A stretch of 64,000 nt of DNA from Rubricoccus marinus (GTDB lineage: Bacteria; Bacteroidota; Rhodothermia; Rhodothermales; Rubricoccaceae), in NCBI RefSeq assembly GCF_002257665.1, contig NZ_MQWB01000001.1, positions 3,297,119 to 3,361,118 of the forward strand, read 5' to 3'. Position 1 is the first letter of the stretch, and each line of letters begins with the position of its first letter. Positions 48,506-59,493 of this stretch are shown here, one piece after another. The position numbers and the translations under genes were made by a program. The notes beneath the pieces were generated by a model that made no database searches, had not been told where the DNA came from, and saw nothing but the letters and a program-made list of their open reading frames with translations.

Positions 48506-49033
48506 CTATTCCTCCTGAGCGCGTGCGCGCCGAGCTCGCCATTCAGGCCAGAACAACTCGTACCACGCCGCATCGTCGGCGTCGGGCTCCTTCGGATCGG
48601 ACCGTTGATAGAGCGCCTCGACCTTATCTGCGAACGCGCAAACATGACCGACCCATTCTGTCCTCAAGATCTCGGCTGTCCCGCCTGCAGGTGTTTGGAT
48701 CACAACGTTCTTGCCTCGGTGGAATACAAGCGCATCCTTCCCAGCCGAGCAGCCAGCGATGTTCACCAAGCCGTGGTCTTCCGATAGCCACCACATGTGG
48801 CCGCAGTGAGGAAAGAGATCATCCGTGACCGGATCCTCTTTCGGATGGTCCTGCTCTAGCGTCCTCAGCAGGTTCATGGCTGCAGCGCTGACGCAGAGGT
48901 CGTCCGAGCCGGTCGCCCACGCAGAGCGGCCATCAAGATCGAACACTACATCTCCATGAGCGCAGAGGTCGTGAGTTGAGTCAATGCCTTCCAGCCAGCG
49001 GACATTCTCTACGTCAAGTCGGATGGTGTCCAT
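48506..49033 (-). CDS. Hypothetical protein
   Basis: 175 residues from ATG 49033 (MDTIRLDVENVRWLEGIDSTHDLCAHGDVVFDLDG). Likely alpha/beta, with several Cys/His (DLCAHG, FPHCGHMWW, VGHVCAF) and a Trp-rich acidic end (DDAAWYELFWPEWRARRARAQEE). It resembles in shape the small immunity or SMI1-type proteins, without a clear match. The gene has no copy of the CCTCTGGCG repeat, so it may be an import. Confidence 0.6.
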   Translation of the reverse strand: MDTIRLDVENVRWLEGIDSTHDLCAHGDVVFDLDGRSAWATGSDDLCVSAAAMNLLRTLEQDHPKEDPVTDDLFPHCGHMWWLSEDHGLVNIAGCSAGKDALVFHRGKNVVIQTPAGGTAEILRTEWVGHVCAFADKVEALYQRSDPKEPDADDAAWYELFWPEWRARRARAQEE

Positions 49034-49200
49034 ACAGTTCGGTGTGTCTCTAGAAGACGAGACTAACCCCCAGAAGGCTCTCGTCCCTGACGCCAGAGGC
49101 GAGGATTCCCCGCGAAAGGCCCGAACCGGCCTCTGGCGGTGCCGACCTTGCGAATCCGCGCCAGAGGCGCCGCGTACCCGGCGCAGATCCCGCACTCCGC

Positions 49201-51081
49201 ATGTCTAGCACGACGACCACCGTTCAGGTCCCCGAGGTCACCATCCTCTTCGCCGGCGACTCCGGCGATGGAATGCAGCTCACCGGCAGCCAGTTCACGC
49301 TCGCCACCGCGCTCGCCCGCAACGACCTCGCGACGCTCCCCGACTTCCCCGCCGAGATCCGCGCCCCCGCAGGCACGCTCTACGGCGTGAGTGGCTTCCA
49401 GCTCCACTTCGGCTCCGGCGACATCCACACGCCCGGCGACGAAGTGGACCTGCTGGTGGCGATGAACCCGGCGGCGCTGCACGTCAACCTGCACCGCGTG
49501 CGCGAGGGCGGGGCCGTGCTCGTCAACACGAGCAGCTTCGAGGCGCGCGACCTCAAGCTGGCGGGGCTCGACGAGAACCCGCTCGAAAACGGGTCGCTCG
49601 ACGGCTACCAGCTGTTCGAGGTGGAGCTGACGAGGCTCACGCGAGAGGCTCTGGCCGATACGGACCTCTCGCTCAAGGAGGTCGACCGCTGCAAAAACAT
49701 GTTCGCCCTCGGCCTCGCGCTGTGGATGTACACGCGGCCCATCGACCCCGCGCGCGAGTGGGTGCGGAAGAAGTTTGCCAAGGTCCCCGAGATCCGCGAC
49801 GCCAACCTCACGGCGCTCGAAAAAGGCGTCCACTACGGCGACATCACCGAGGCCTTCGCCAACCGCTACGAGGTCGCGCCCGCTGAGCTCGCGCCCGGGA
49901 CGTACCGCGCGATCAAGGGCAACGACGCCCTCGCACTCGGCCTCACGGCCGCAGGCCAGAAGAGCGGGCTCGGCATCTTCTACGCCACCTACCCCATCAC
50001 GCCCGCGAGCGATCTGCTCCACGCGCTTTCGCGCTACAAGGCCTCTGGCGTGAAGACGTTTCAGGCCGAGGACGAGATCGCCGCGATCGGCGCCGCGATC
50101 GGCGCGGCGTTTGGCGGCAACCTGGGCGTAACGGCGACATCCGGCCCCGGTATGGCGCTCAAGTCTGAGTTCATGGGGCTCGCGACGATGACCGAGTTGC
50201 CGCTCGTCATCATCGACGTGCAGCGCGCCGGCCCGAGCACCGGGATGCCAACCAAGACCGAGCAGAGCGACCTCATGATGGCCGTCTACGGCCGCAACGG
50301 CGAAGCGCCGACGCCTGTCCTGGCCGCCCGCACCCCGGGCGACTGCTTCGAGGTGGCCTACAACGCCTGCCGCGTCGCCGCGCGCTTTATGACGCCCGTC
50401 ATCGTGCTCTCCGATGGCTACCTCGGCAACGGGTCGGAGCCCTGGCGCATCCCCGAGGCCAGCGGCCTCGCGGACTTCGACGTGACGTTCGCAGAAGGCG
50501 ATACGGCACCGAAGGACGAAAATGGCGCCCTCCTCCCCTATGCGCGCGACGAGGCGACGCTTGCGCGTCCGTGGGCGCGGCCGGGCACGAAGGGCCTGGA
50601 GCACCGCATCGGCGGGCTGGAGAAAGACGCCCTCACCGGCGGCGTGAGCTACGACCCGGAAAACCACCAGCACATGACCGACACGCGCGCCGAGAAGCTG
50701 GAGCGGCTCGCCGCCGAGCTCGCGCCCGTCGAGGTCGAAGGCGACCAGGAGGGCGACGTGCTCGTCGTGGCCTGGGGCTCCACCTATGGCGCCGTGAAGG
50801 CCGGCGTAGAGCGTGCCCGCGAGCAGGGCGTGACGGCGGGCCACCTCCACCTCCGGTGGCTCAACCCGATGCCGCCCGCGCTCCCCGAGACGTTCGCGAA
50901 GTACCGCCGCGTCCTCGTGCCGGAGCTCAACCACGGCCAACTCATCCGCCTCTTGCGCGAGCGTTACCTGCTCGATGCCGTGAGCCTCGCCAAGATCCAG
51001 GGCCTCCCGTTCAGCGCCCGCGAGATCGGCGCGGCCGTCGTGGAGCTTGCCACGTCCGAGACGCCAGAGGCCGTCGCGTAA
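49201..51081 (+). CDS. korA: 2-oxoacid:ferredoxin oxidoreductase alpha (gamma-alpha fusion)
   Basis: 626 residues. The N-terminal gamma-type domain ([29 protein letters not shown]...) is fused to the pyrimidine-binding alpha domain ([80 protein letters not shown]). With KorB it makes succinyl-CoA from 2-oxoglutarate with low-potential electrons on ferredoxin. This replaces the usual OGDH complex. Sits directly before korB. Confidence 0.94.
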   Translation: MSSTTTTVQVPEVTILFAGDSGDGMQLTGSQFTLATALARNDLATLPDFPAEIRAPAGTLYGVSGFQLHFGSGDIHTPGDEVDLLVAMNPAALHVNLHRVREGGAVLVNTSSFEARDLKLAGLDENPLENGSLDGYQLFEVELTRLTREALADTDLSLKEVDRCKNMFALGLALWMYTRPIDPAREWVRKKFAKVPEIRDANLTALEKGVHYGDITEAFANRYEVAPAELAPGTYRAIKGNDALALGLTAAGQKSGLGIFYATYPITPASDLLHALSRYKASGVKTFQAEDEIAAIGAAIGAAFGGNLGVTATSGPGMALKSEFMGLATMTELPLVIIDVQRAGPSTGMPTKTEQSDLMMAVYGRNGEAPTPVLAARTPGDCFEVAYNACRVAARFMTPVIVLSDGYLGNGSEPWRIPEASGLADFDVTFAEGDTAPKDENGALLPYARDEATLARPWARPGTKGLEHRIGGLEKDALTGGVSYDPENHQHMTDTRAEKLERLAAELAPVEVEGDQEGDVLVVAWGSTYGAVKAGVERAREQGVTAGHLHLRWLNPMPPALPETFAKYRRVLVPELNHGQLIRLLRERYLLDAVSLAKIQGLPFSAREIGAAVVELATSETPEAVA

Positions 51082-51148
51082 AGCGTATTGCGTGATGCGC
51101 GAGGGGCACCTACCGAGGCCTCTGGCGCAGATGCACACCCACCCCGAC

Positions 51149-52576
<1,428 letters not shown>

Positions 52577-52592
52577 GCCTGTGACGGCCGGG

Positions 52593-52608
52593 CCTCTGGC
52601 GCCAGAGG
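52593..52608. repeat. Perfect 16-bp palindrome after korB
   Basis: CCTCTGGCGCCAGAGG, 16 bp after the korB stop; terminator position. Confidence 0.75.
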
Positions 52609-52768
52609 CCTGGTACGCACGGCTCTAGACGCGGCGCGTAGGGCCGTCGCACGAGGAGCCGGCGATTCGCGGCGCGCCCAGGCCGCACGCTGGACTCGGC
52701 CGTGGCGGCGTTTGGAGGCCACACCGCGCCAGAGGCCGTTCTACCTTTGGCGCCACCGACCCATCGTC

Positions 52769-54076
52769 GTGTCCCGCCTCCTTCTCGCTGTGCCTCTGGC
52801 GCTCGCCGTCGCCACCGCGGCCTGCGGCGCCGACGCCCCCGCCCCTATGCCCGACGCCTCCGGCGACACCGCCGCCTCTGGCGCTGACACGCTGTTTTCG
52901 ACCGGCGGAACGGTCCAGATGGACTCCGCGACCGTCGCGCGGCTTATCGCCGAGGACCCGCTGTGGGAGGACGCGCTCCGCATCCACTACGACGCGCTGA
53001 TCATGGACGGCCACATCGACACGCCGACGGAGATGCTGCTGCGGCGCTACCGCTTTGCGAGCCGGCACCGCGCCAGAGGCGGGAGCGCGCACGTCGACCT
53101 GCCGCGCATGATCGAGGGCGGGCTCGACGCCCCGTTTTTCGCCATCTGGGTCAGCCGCGACCTCGGCGAGGGCGAGAACGCCACTCGGCGAGCGACCGAC
53201 ATGGTCGCGGAGATCGAGCGCCAGATCACGGCCGCCTCTGGCGTCGAGATCGCACGGACGGCCGCCGACGTGCGCCGCGTCACCGCCAGAGGCGACAAGG
53301 TGGTGCTGCTCGGCCTGGAAGGCGGCCACGCGCTCGCGGGCAGCGTGGACGTGCTGCGCGACCTCGCAGCCGCAGGCGTGCGCTACGTCACGCTCACACA
53401 CACCAACTCGAACAAGCTCGCCGACTCCTCCCAGGACCGCCCGATCCACGACGGCCTGAGCGAACTGGGCGAGGAGATGGTCCGCGAGATGAACCGGATG
53501 GGCGTGCTCGTGGACGTGTCGCACGTGAGCGACGCCACCCTGGACGACGTGCTGCGCGTCAGCACCGCGCCCGTCATCGCGAGCCACTCGTCGGCCCGCG
53601 CGCTCGTGGACAACCCGCGCAACCTCTCGGACGACCAGATGCGCGCCATCGCGGCCTCTGGCGGGGTCGTGATGATCAACTACTACAACCCGGTCGTCAA
53701 CCGCCGCCTCACGCCCGAGGTCATGGAAGCCGCGCGCCAGAGGCTGGAGCGCACCTACGGCGGCGACGGCGCCAAGCTGTGGACCGCCGTGCGCGAGGAG
53801 CAGCAGGCGCGCAAGATCCCCGAGCCGACCCTGGACGACGTGGTGGCCCACATCGAGCACGCGGTCCAAGTCATCGGCGCTGACCACGTCGGCCTGGGCT
53901 CGGACTTCGACGGCGTGCCCCGCCTGCCCGATGGGCTGGGCGACGTGACGCGGCTGCCGTGGGTCACCTATGGCCTCTTGCGCGGCGGGATGTCCGAGAC
54001 CGACGTGCGAAAGGTGCTCGGCCTGAGCACGCTTCGGGTTCTGGAAGACGCGGAGCGCGTAGCCAACACGCCGTAA
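52769..54076 (+). CDS. Membrane dipeptidase (M19 family), lipoprotein
   Basis: 435 residues from GTG 52769, which gives the lipoprotein signal VSRLLLAVPLALAVATAAC; the ATG at 52712 would put 19 extra residues in front. Zinc site of renal-dipeptidase type: MDGHIDTPTEML, Glu in LLGLEGGHALAG, His in VDVSHVSDATLDD and VIASHSSARALVDNPRNLSDDQM, Asp in VGLGSDFDGVPRLPDGL. It cleaves dipeptides, in some members D,L-forms, outside the inner membrane. Confidence 0.92.
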   Translation: MSRLLLAVPLALAVATAACGADAPAPMPDASGDTAASGADTLFSTGGTVQMDSATVARLIAEDPLWEDALRIHYDALIMDGHIDTPTEMLLRRYRFASRHRARGGSAHVDLPRMIEGGLDAPFFAIWVSRDLGEGENATRRATDMVAEIERQITAASGVEIARTAADVRRVTARGDKVVLLGLEGGHALAGSVDVLRDLAAAGVRYVTLTHTNSNKLADSSQDRPIHDGLSELGEEMVREMNRMGVLVDVSHVSDATLDDVLRVSTAPVIASHSSARALVDNPRNLSDDQMRAIAASGGVVMINYYNPVVNRRLTPEVMEAARQRLERTYGGDGAKLWTAVREEQQARKIPEPTLDDVVAHIEHAVQVIGADHVGLGSDFDGVPRLPDGLGDVTRLPWVTYGLLRGGMSETDVRKVLGLSTLRVLEDAERVANTP

Positions 54077-54097
54077 GGACCCGCTGCCTGGGTGACT

Positions 54098-54114
54098 GCC
54101 GCTGCGCCAGCGGC
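54098..54114. terminator. Hairpin between convergent dipeptidase and MBL genes
   Basis: GCCGCTG-CGC-CAGCGGC, seven pairs with a three-base loop, between two gene ends. No T-run; modest support. Confidence 0.35.
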
Positions 54115-54129
54115 CTCTGGCACCAGCGG

Positions 54130-54930
54130 CTACGCGCCGGCCGTGATTTGGAGGCCGTCGTAGCCCAGCCGCACGCCCTCAGGCAGCATCGCGTCGGCTT
54201 CTGCGTGGAGCACGTCGTGCGTCATGTGGACCAGCCACGTCTGGCGTGCGCCGATTTGCGCCGCGATGCCGGCGGCCTCCTCGAACGAGAGGTGCGTCGG
54301 GTGCGGCGTCGGCCGGAGCCCGTCGAGGACGAGCACGTCCACGCCTTCCAATAGCTCCAGGCTTTCGTCCGGTATGCGGCTCACATCGGTGAGGTACGCC
54401 AGAGGCCCGATGCGCCAGCCGAGGATGGGGAGATCGCCGTGGAAAACAGGGACCGGGATCACCTCCACCGTGGCCTCTGGCGCCGAACGGCTCGCGACCG
54501 TGAAGGCGTCCTCCACGGGCTGGAGCTCCAGGCGCGAGACGCCGGGATAGGTGCCGTCGCGGAAGATGTAGCTGAACATCTGCTCCAGCGCCGCGGCGGT
54601 GCGCGGGAGCGTGAGGACCGGGATCGGCGTGCGGTCGCGGAAAAAGAACGGCCGCAGGTCGTCCAGGCCGACGACGTGGTCGAAGTGCTCGTGCGTTACC
54701 AGCACGGCGTCCACGGTGCTCACCCCCCCGGCGAAGGCCTGTTGCCGGAAGTCCGGCCCGGCGTCGATCTGGAGGTGTACCGGCCCCGCGCTGGTGTGCG
54801 CGACCACGTGCGCCGAGGTCCGGAGCCGTGTGTCGCGCGGATCGTCGGATGTGCAGACCGCGCAGCTGCAGCCAATGATGGGCACACCGACGGATGTCCC
54901 CGTCCCGAGCAAGGTCGCGTCTACCCTCAT
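54130..54930 (-). CDS. MBL-fold metallo-hydrolase (PhnP-like)
   Basis: 266 residues. Start ATLLGTGTSVGVPIIGCSCAVCTSDDPRD (GTGTSxGVPxxGCxCxVC) is the PhnP/MBL signature. The metal site is THEHFDHVVGLDDLRPF, VPVFHGDLPILGWRIGPLAYLTDVS, and a late His (WLVHMTHDVL). Acts as a phosphodiesterase on cyclic phosphates in PhnP; no phn genes are nearby, so the substrate is open. Common in Bacteroidota. Confidence 0.88.
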   Translation of the reverse strand: MRVDATLLGTGTSVGVPIIGCSCAVCTSDDPRDTRLRTSAHVVAHTSAGPVHLQIDAGPDFRQQAFAGGVSTVDAVLVTHEHFDHVVGLDDLRPFFFRDRTPIPVLTLPRTAAALEQMFSYIFRDGTYPGVSRLELQPVEDAFTVASRSAPEATVEVIPVPVFHGDLPILGWRIGPLAYLTDVSRIPDESLELLEGVDVLVLDGLRPTPHPTHLSFEEAAGIAAQIGARQTWLVHMTHDVLHAEADAMLPEGVRLGYDGLQITAGA

Positions 54931-55015
54931 GCCTCCGGCGCCAGAGGCCGCTGGCGCATGGCGAGCGTTCCCTCTGCGCGAACGTGGCGCGCGAACGCGT
55001 TTGGACGCGCGCGCA

Positions 55016-55321
55016 TCACGCGTCGTCCTCGCCAGAGGTGCCCGCGAGCGCGTCTACGCCCGCGTCGAGCTCGCTCCACACGTCGTCTACGACCGCGCGA
55101 ACTGCGGGTCGCAAGTACAGCTCATCGTGCGGAAGCTCTCGCATCGACTCCGCGAGCACGACCAGTTGCGCCTCTGGCGGGTGCAGCTTGTTGAGCACCA
55201 CCACCTCGCGCCCAGCAACGGTGCACAGGCCGCCGCGGAACGTGCCGCGCTCGCGCCGCACGCGCACGTCGAGCGTGCGCAGGGCGTCTTCGAGTTCGCG
55301 GAGGACGGTGGCGGGCTTCAC
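55016..55321 (-). CDS. Conserved hypothetical small protein
   Basis: 101 residues: MKPATVLRELEDALRTLDVRVRRERGTFRGGLCTVAGREVVVLNKLHPPEAQLVVLAESMRELPHDELYLRPAVRAVVDDVW. A compact alpha/beta domain with one Cys; no known function, but the pattern (GxFxGGxCxVxGxxxVVLNKxxPxExQ) is of a small family I recall near RNase E/G genes of Bacteroidota-type genomes. It follows rne on the same strand. Confidence 0.65.
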   Translation of the reverse strand: MKPATVLRELEDALRTLDVRVRRERGTFRGGLCTVAGREVVVLNKLHPPEAQLVVLAESMRELPHDELYLRPAVRAVVDDVWSELDAGVDALAGTSGEDDA

Positions 55322-55397
55322 AGCGGGGTGCGGCGGGGTGGAACAGACGAACGCGCGCGAGAGGCGGATCCACCGCGCGCCAACGTAAAGCGGCCGG

Positions 55398-55413
55398 CCT
55401 CTGGCGCCAGAGG
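55398..55413. repeat. Perfect 16-bp palindrome after the RNase E/G gene
   Basis: CCTCTGGCGCCAGAGG, 39 bp beyond the rne stop on the minus strand. Confidence 0.75.
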
Positions 55414-55451
55414 CCGACCGCGGAGTCTACCGAGTGCGGAGCGCTCGGGCT

Positions 55452-58400
55452 CTAGTCGTCGCCGAGGGGGTACTTCGAGCGCAGCGGGCGCCCGGACTTC
55501 TCATCGACAACCTCGAACGAGAGCGGGTCCACCTTCGGGTCGTCCACGACGCTGAACGGGACGTTGCGGAGGCGGAACCGGAGCCGCGTGAGCGGGCTCG
55601 GGAAGCCGCGCCGCAGGTACGAGCCCATGAGAGGGTGCACGCTCACCACGATGGGCTTGCGAGCGAACTTCGCGTCCACGTTGTCGCGGTAGTGCGCGAG
55701 CCAGTCGCGGACGCGCTCGGCCAACTGGACCGGGCTGACGTCTTCGGACGGGCGCGAGCTCTCGCGGCGGGATTCCCCACGGCGGGACTCGCCGCGGCGC
55801 GAACGGCCGCCGCCAGAGGCCTCACGGCGTCCGCTCTGGCGCGGCTCTTCCTGCGCCTCCGGCGCGGGCTCCGGGTGGTCGCGCTCGGGCTGCACGATCT
55901 CGGTCGCGCCAGCGGCCTCCATCGCGTCCATGCCTTCGCTGTCGTCCTGCGCGGTGATGCTCGGGCGGAGCCTCTGGCGCGTGATCTGCATCACGCCGAA
56001 GTCGCTCATGCCGATCACCTTGGTGACGGCGCGGTCCTTGGCGAACTCCTTCTTGATCGCGTCGGTCACCTTGCGGCGGTCGCGGTCGTGGCGGAGGTCG
56101 ATAAAGTCCACGCAGATGATGCCGCCGAGGTCACGCAGGCGGAGCTGGCGGCCGATCTCCTTGGCGGCCTCCATGTTGACCGCGAGCAGGTTCTCCTCCG
56201 CGCGGCGCTTGCCACGCCCGGCGCGGCCCGAGTTCACGTCTACGACGTGCATCGCCTCGGTGTGCTCGATGATGAGGTAGCCTCCGCCCTTCATGTTGAC
56301 GCGCTCGGAGAACGCCTCTTCAACCTGCTTCTCGATTCCGCAGGCGCGGAAGACGGGCTGGTTGGAGCGGTGCATCTGCACCTTGTCCACCATGTCCGGC
56401 GCCACGGCCTTGACGTAGTTCTGCAGCTTGCGGTGCAGGTGCGGGTCGTCGATCAGGATGCGGTCGAAGTCCGACGTGAACAGGTCCCGCATGATGGACG
56501 AGACCATGTCCAGATCCTCATGCAGGAGGATCGGCGGCTCGGCGTTCCCGTTGTCCAGCTTCGCCTCGATCTTGTTCCACTTGTTAATGAGCAAGCGGAG
56601 GTCCTGGTCCAGCGCCTTCGCGTCCTGCCCACCTGCGACCGTGCGCACGATGACGCCACAGTTGGCCGGCTTGAGGCTGGAGGCCAGCGCGCGCAAGCGG
56701 CGGCGCTCCTTAGAGCTCTCGATCTTCTTCGAGACCGCCACGTAGTCCGCAGCGGGCACGAGGACGAGGAAGCGGCCCGCGAGCGAGATGTCGGTCGAGA
56801 CGCGGCTGCCCTTCGAGGAGATGGGCTCCTTGGTGATCTTGACGAGCACGCGGCTTCCGCGCTTCAGCAGGTCCTCGGCTTTGCCGTTCCACTGCGGAGC
56901 ACCTTTCTGGCCGCCACTGCGGCCGTTGCCGTTGCGTCCGCCTCTGGCGCCGCTGCGGCCGCGGTCGCGGGTGTCCTCGCTGCGCCCGCCGTCGTCGCTG
57001 CGGCGCTCGGAAGAGCGTCCACCACGGCTGCCCCGCGAGGAGCGGCTGTCGTCGTCCGAGTCGTCGTCCTTGCTGGACGATCCGCGGCCACCCCGGCGGC
57101 TACGGGAGCCTCTGGCGTCGTCGCTGTCGGCGTCGTCGTCCTTTTTGGAGCGGCTGCGGCGGGAGTCGCCGCTATCCGAGTCGTCGTCGCTCGTGGAGCG
57201 GGACCGGCGGCGTGAGCGCGAGTCGTCGCCAGATGCGTCGTCGTCGCTGCTGTCCGAGCGGGAGCGGCGGCGCGAGCGGCCGTTGTCGTCCTCGGAGGAG
57301 GAATCGGAATCCTCATCCTTCCGGCTGCGGCCCCGACGCGAGCGGCCAGAGTCCTCGTTGGAGTCGTCGTCGCTCTTGGAACGGCTGCGGCGTGAGCGGC
57401 CCGAGTTCTCGCCAGAGGCGTCGTCCTCACTGTCCGAGCGAGAGCGGCGCGAGCGCGGCTCGTCGTCCTGCTCTTCCTCCTTCGGCGCAGAGCGCCGCGA
57501 AGAGCGGCTGGGCGTCGAGAGGTCGATGGTGTGCTTGGCGGCGTGCGAGACGGGCTTCGCTTCCGCGGCGGGCTCGTCGGCCTCTGGCGCGGGGGCGTCC
57601 TCGGTCTTCTTCCGCGAGCGCGTGCGCTTCGGCTTCTCGGCCTTCTCCTCGGCTCCAGAGTCATCGCCAGAGGCCTCTGGCGTCTCGTCCTTCTTCTTGC
57701 GCGAGCGGCTGCGGGTGCGCTTCGGCTTCTCGTCCTCCGAGGCCTCGTCGGCCTCACGCTTCTCGTGGTCGGACTTCTCCTGCTTCGGCGTGCGGACGCG
57801 GCCCTTGGGCTTCTCGTCGGCTTCGTCGCCGGAGGCGTCGTCCGCTTCCTTTGCCTTGGACCGGCTGCGGGTGCGCTTCGGCTTCTCCTCCGAGGCGACC
57901 TCATCGTTGGACTCGTCGGCCTTTTTCTTGGAGCGGCTACGCGTGCGCTTGGGCTTCTCAGCCTCTGGCGCCTCGTCGGCATCGTTCGCGTCGGCGCCAG
58001 AGGCGTCGTCGGGCGCATCGGCCTTCTTCTTGCGCAAGCGGGTGCGCTTGGGCTTCTCCGCCTGCTCGTCGGAGGCAGCCTCTTCAGCGCCGCCGTCTAC
58101 GTCCTCCTTCTTCTTGCGCGAGCGCGTCTTGCGCTTCGGCTTCGGCGCCTCCTCGGCCTCTGGTGCGTCGCCGTCGGTCTTCGGGGCGTCGTCCTCCGCG
58201 GGCGCGTCGTCGGTTTTCTTCTTGGAGCGGGTGCGCGTGCGCTTCGGCTTCTCGGCCTCTGGCGCCTCGTCGGTGTCCTTGTTCTCGTCGCCAGAGGCGG
58301 GCTCCGGAGCGGGCTTGGGGGCCGGCTTCGGGCGGACCGAGCCGGACTTCTGCGTCAGGTCGATCACGTGCGGCAGGCGGCGTTCCTCCTGCTCCTCCTC

Positions 58401-58877
58401 TTCCTCGGTCTTGCGGCCGTCGCGGCCACTGCCTCCGCGCCGTCCCCGTCCGCCACGGCGGCGGCGGCGGCTCCGCGAGCGGCCCGTGCGGGCGGTTTTG
58501 GACTCGTCGGCGGCGTCCTCGACCTCGAGGGTTTCCTCCACGTCGGGCTCGCTCTCGTCGTCGGCGACACGCTTCTGCGGCGCCTTCGCGAGGATGGGGG
58601 CTTCCAGGCCGGGCACGTCCTCGCCGGCCATGACGAACAGCTGCGGCGCGTTCTCCGTCAGGTCCGAGAAGTGCAGGAACGCGTCCTGCTTCTGCCCGAT
58701 GTCGACAAACGCGGCGTGGATCTGGCCCATCACCTTGGCGACTTTGCCCAGGTAGATGTTGCCCAGCGTGCGGACGTTATCGGGGTGCTCGACGTACAGC
58801 TCGGCCAACTGGCCGTCTTCTACAATCGCGATGCGAGCGCGGTCTTTGCTCGCGTTGATGACGATCTCCTTCTTCAT
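55452..58877 (-). CDS. rng: RNase E/G family endoribonuclease with giant insertion in the S1 domain
   Basis: 1141 residues. RNase E/G starts normally (MKKEIVINASKDRARIAIVEDGQLAELYVE, GNIYLGKVAKVMGQIHAAFVDIGQKQDAFLHFSDL), then at about residue 75 leaves the S1 domain for ~590 residues of low-complexity KPKRTRSRSKKK, acidic and Ser/Arg-rich sequence. At about 664 the S1 fold resumes (LLKRGSRVLVKITKEP, SLAGRFLVLVP). The catalytic part follows, with VVDVNSGRAGRGKRRAEEN (Asp ~880) and GGIICVDFIDL (Asp ~924), spaced as D303/D346 of E. coli RNase E. The Zn-link CPxC after QRLRPS is missing. It processes rRNA and mRNA 5' ends. Promoter should be in the 616-bp gap upstream. Confidence 0.9.
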   Translation of the reverse strand: MKKEIVINASKDRARIAIVEDGQLAELYVEHPDNVRTLGNIYLGKVAKVMGQIHAAFVDIGQKQDAFLHFSDLTENAPQLFVMAGEDVPGLEAPILAKAPQKRVADDESEPDVEETLEVEDAADESKTARTGRSRSRRRRRGGRGRRGGSGRDGRKTEEEEEQEERRLPHVIDLTQKSGSVRPKPAPKPAPEPASGDENKDTDEAPEAEKPKRTRTRSKKKTDDAPAEDDAPKTDGDAPEAEEAPKPKRKTRSRKKKEDVDGGAEEAASDEQAEKPKRTRLRKKKADAPDDASGADANDADEAPEAEKPKRTRSRSKKKADESNDEVASEEKPKRTRSRSKAKEADDASGDEADEKPKGRVRTPKQEKSDHEKREADEASEDEKPKRTRSRSRKKKDETPEASGDDSGAEEKAEKPKRTRSRKKTEDAPAPEADEPAAEAKPVSHAAKHTIDLSTPSRSSRRSAPKEEEQDDEPRSRRSRSDSEDDASGENSGRSRRSRSKSDDDSNEDSGRSRRGRSRKDEDSDSSSEDDNGRSRRRSRSDSSDDDASGDDSRSRRRSRSTSDDDSDSGDSRRSRSKKDDDADSDDARGSRSRRGGRGSSSKDDDSDDDSRSSRGSRGGRSSERRSDDGGRSEDTRDRGRSGARGGRNGNGRSGGQKGAPQWNGKAEDLLKRGSRVLVKITKEPISSKGSRVSTDISLAGRFLVLVPAADYVAVSKKIESSKERRRLRALASSLKPANCGVIVRTVAGGQDAKALDQDLRLLINKWNKIEAKLDNGNAEPPILLHEDLDMVSSIMRDLFTSDFDRILIDDPHLHRKLQNYVKAVAPDMVDKVQMHRSNQPVFRACGIEKQVEEAFSERVNMKGGGYLIIEHTEAMHVVDVNSGRAGRGKRRAEENLLAVNMEAAKEIGRQLRLRDLGGIICVDFIDLRHDRDRRKVTDAIKKEFAKDRAVTKVIGMSDFGVMQITRQRLRPSITAQDDSEGMDAMEAAGATEIVQPERDHPEPAPEAQEEPRQSGRREASGGGRSRRGESRRGESRRESSRPSEDVSPVQLAERVRDWLAHYRDNVDAKFARKPIVVSVHPLMGSYLRRGFPSPLTRLRFRLRNVPFSVVDDPKVDPLSFEVVDEKSGRPLRSKYPLGDD
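56889..58655 (-). other. Disordered insertion inside the S1 domain of RNase E/G
   Basis: Codes for residues ~75 to ~663 of the ribonuclease. Contains about ten versions of EKPKRTRSRSKKK, an Arg-rich block (SRSRRRRRGGRGRRGG), then a Ser/Asp/Arg zone (SRSDSEDDASGENSGRSRRSRSKSDDD...). Codons are partly repetitive, so length may vary among strains. Confidence 0.85.
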
Positions 58878-59493
58878 GGAGGTGTGGGTGGCGTCTGCGG
58901 CGCACGCGGACGGGCGCTCCGCCAGAGGCGGAATGCGGGGCCTCTGGCGCGAGCAGTGTGCTCGCGGCGAGCGGTCCGTTCATGGAGAACGGTCCGGTCG
59001 CGGAGGCGGCCGTCGGGGCCGGGGACGCAGTGGAAGGCCTGGGGCGGACGGCGCGGCGCCCCACGGCGGCACGCGCGATCCAGCCGGTCAGCGCGCTCAG
59101 GAGGAGCGCGCCGAGGAACAGGCCGAAGTCGGGGGAAAGGGGGGAGCGCATGGGATGGGACCGCATCGCCCAGGGTGGGCGGCTCCAGAGGAGCGGGGCG
59201 GCGCCAGAGGCGTCCTGACAGTCTGTGGGGAGCCCGGCGCGTCTTCAACACAAAACCATAGCGCGCGGGGCTCGGTAAGGGAAGCTACGGGGCGGCAGGC
59301 CCGAGAACGGCCGCGATCCGTGAGACGCGTCGTATCCGCGCCGTCTTCCCCATTCTCGCGGCTCCGTATCGCGAACCTCGCCCGTCGGACTCCGTTCGAA
59401 TCCGACGCGCCTGATTCCAGGTGCCTCTCTGTTTTGTTATCTGCGGCCCCGCCTTGTCGGGATGAGTGGGCCGCCCGCCTCCTTTCCCCAACG
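58878..59493. other. Long gap between rng and citrate synthase
   Basis: 616 bp. Only weak coding signal: a small minus-strand frame from 59166 with a membrane helix (FGLFLGALLLSALTGWIARAA) that runs into the rng start. Two half-sites of the iterated repeat are near 58919 and 58939. The right half (59270-59493) is less GC-rich and should hold the citrate synthase promoter. No RNA gene seen. Confidence 0.7.

Noticed and set aside
59380-59430. tRNA-like fragment containing GTTCGAATCC
   Set aside because: A T-arm-like stretch exists but no acceptor, D or anticodon arms can be folded around it.
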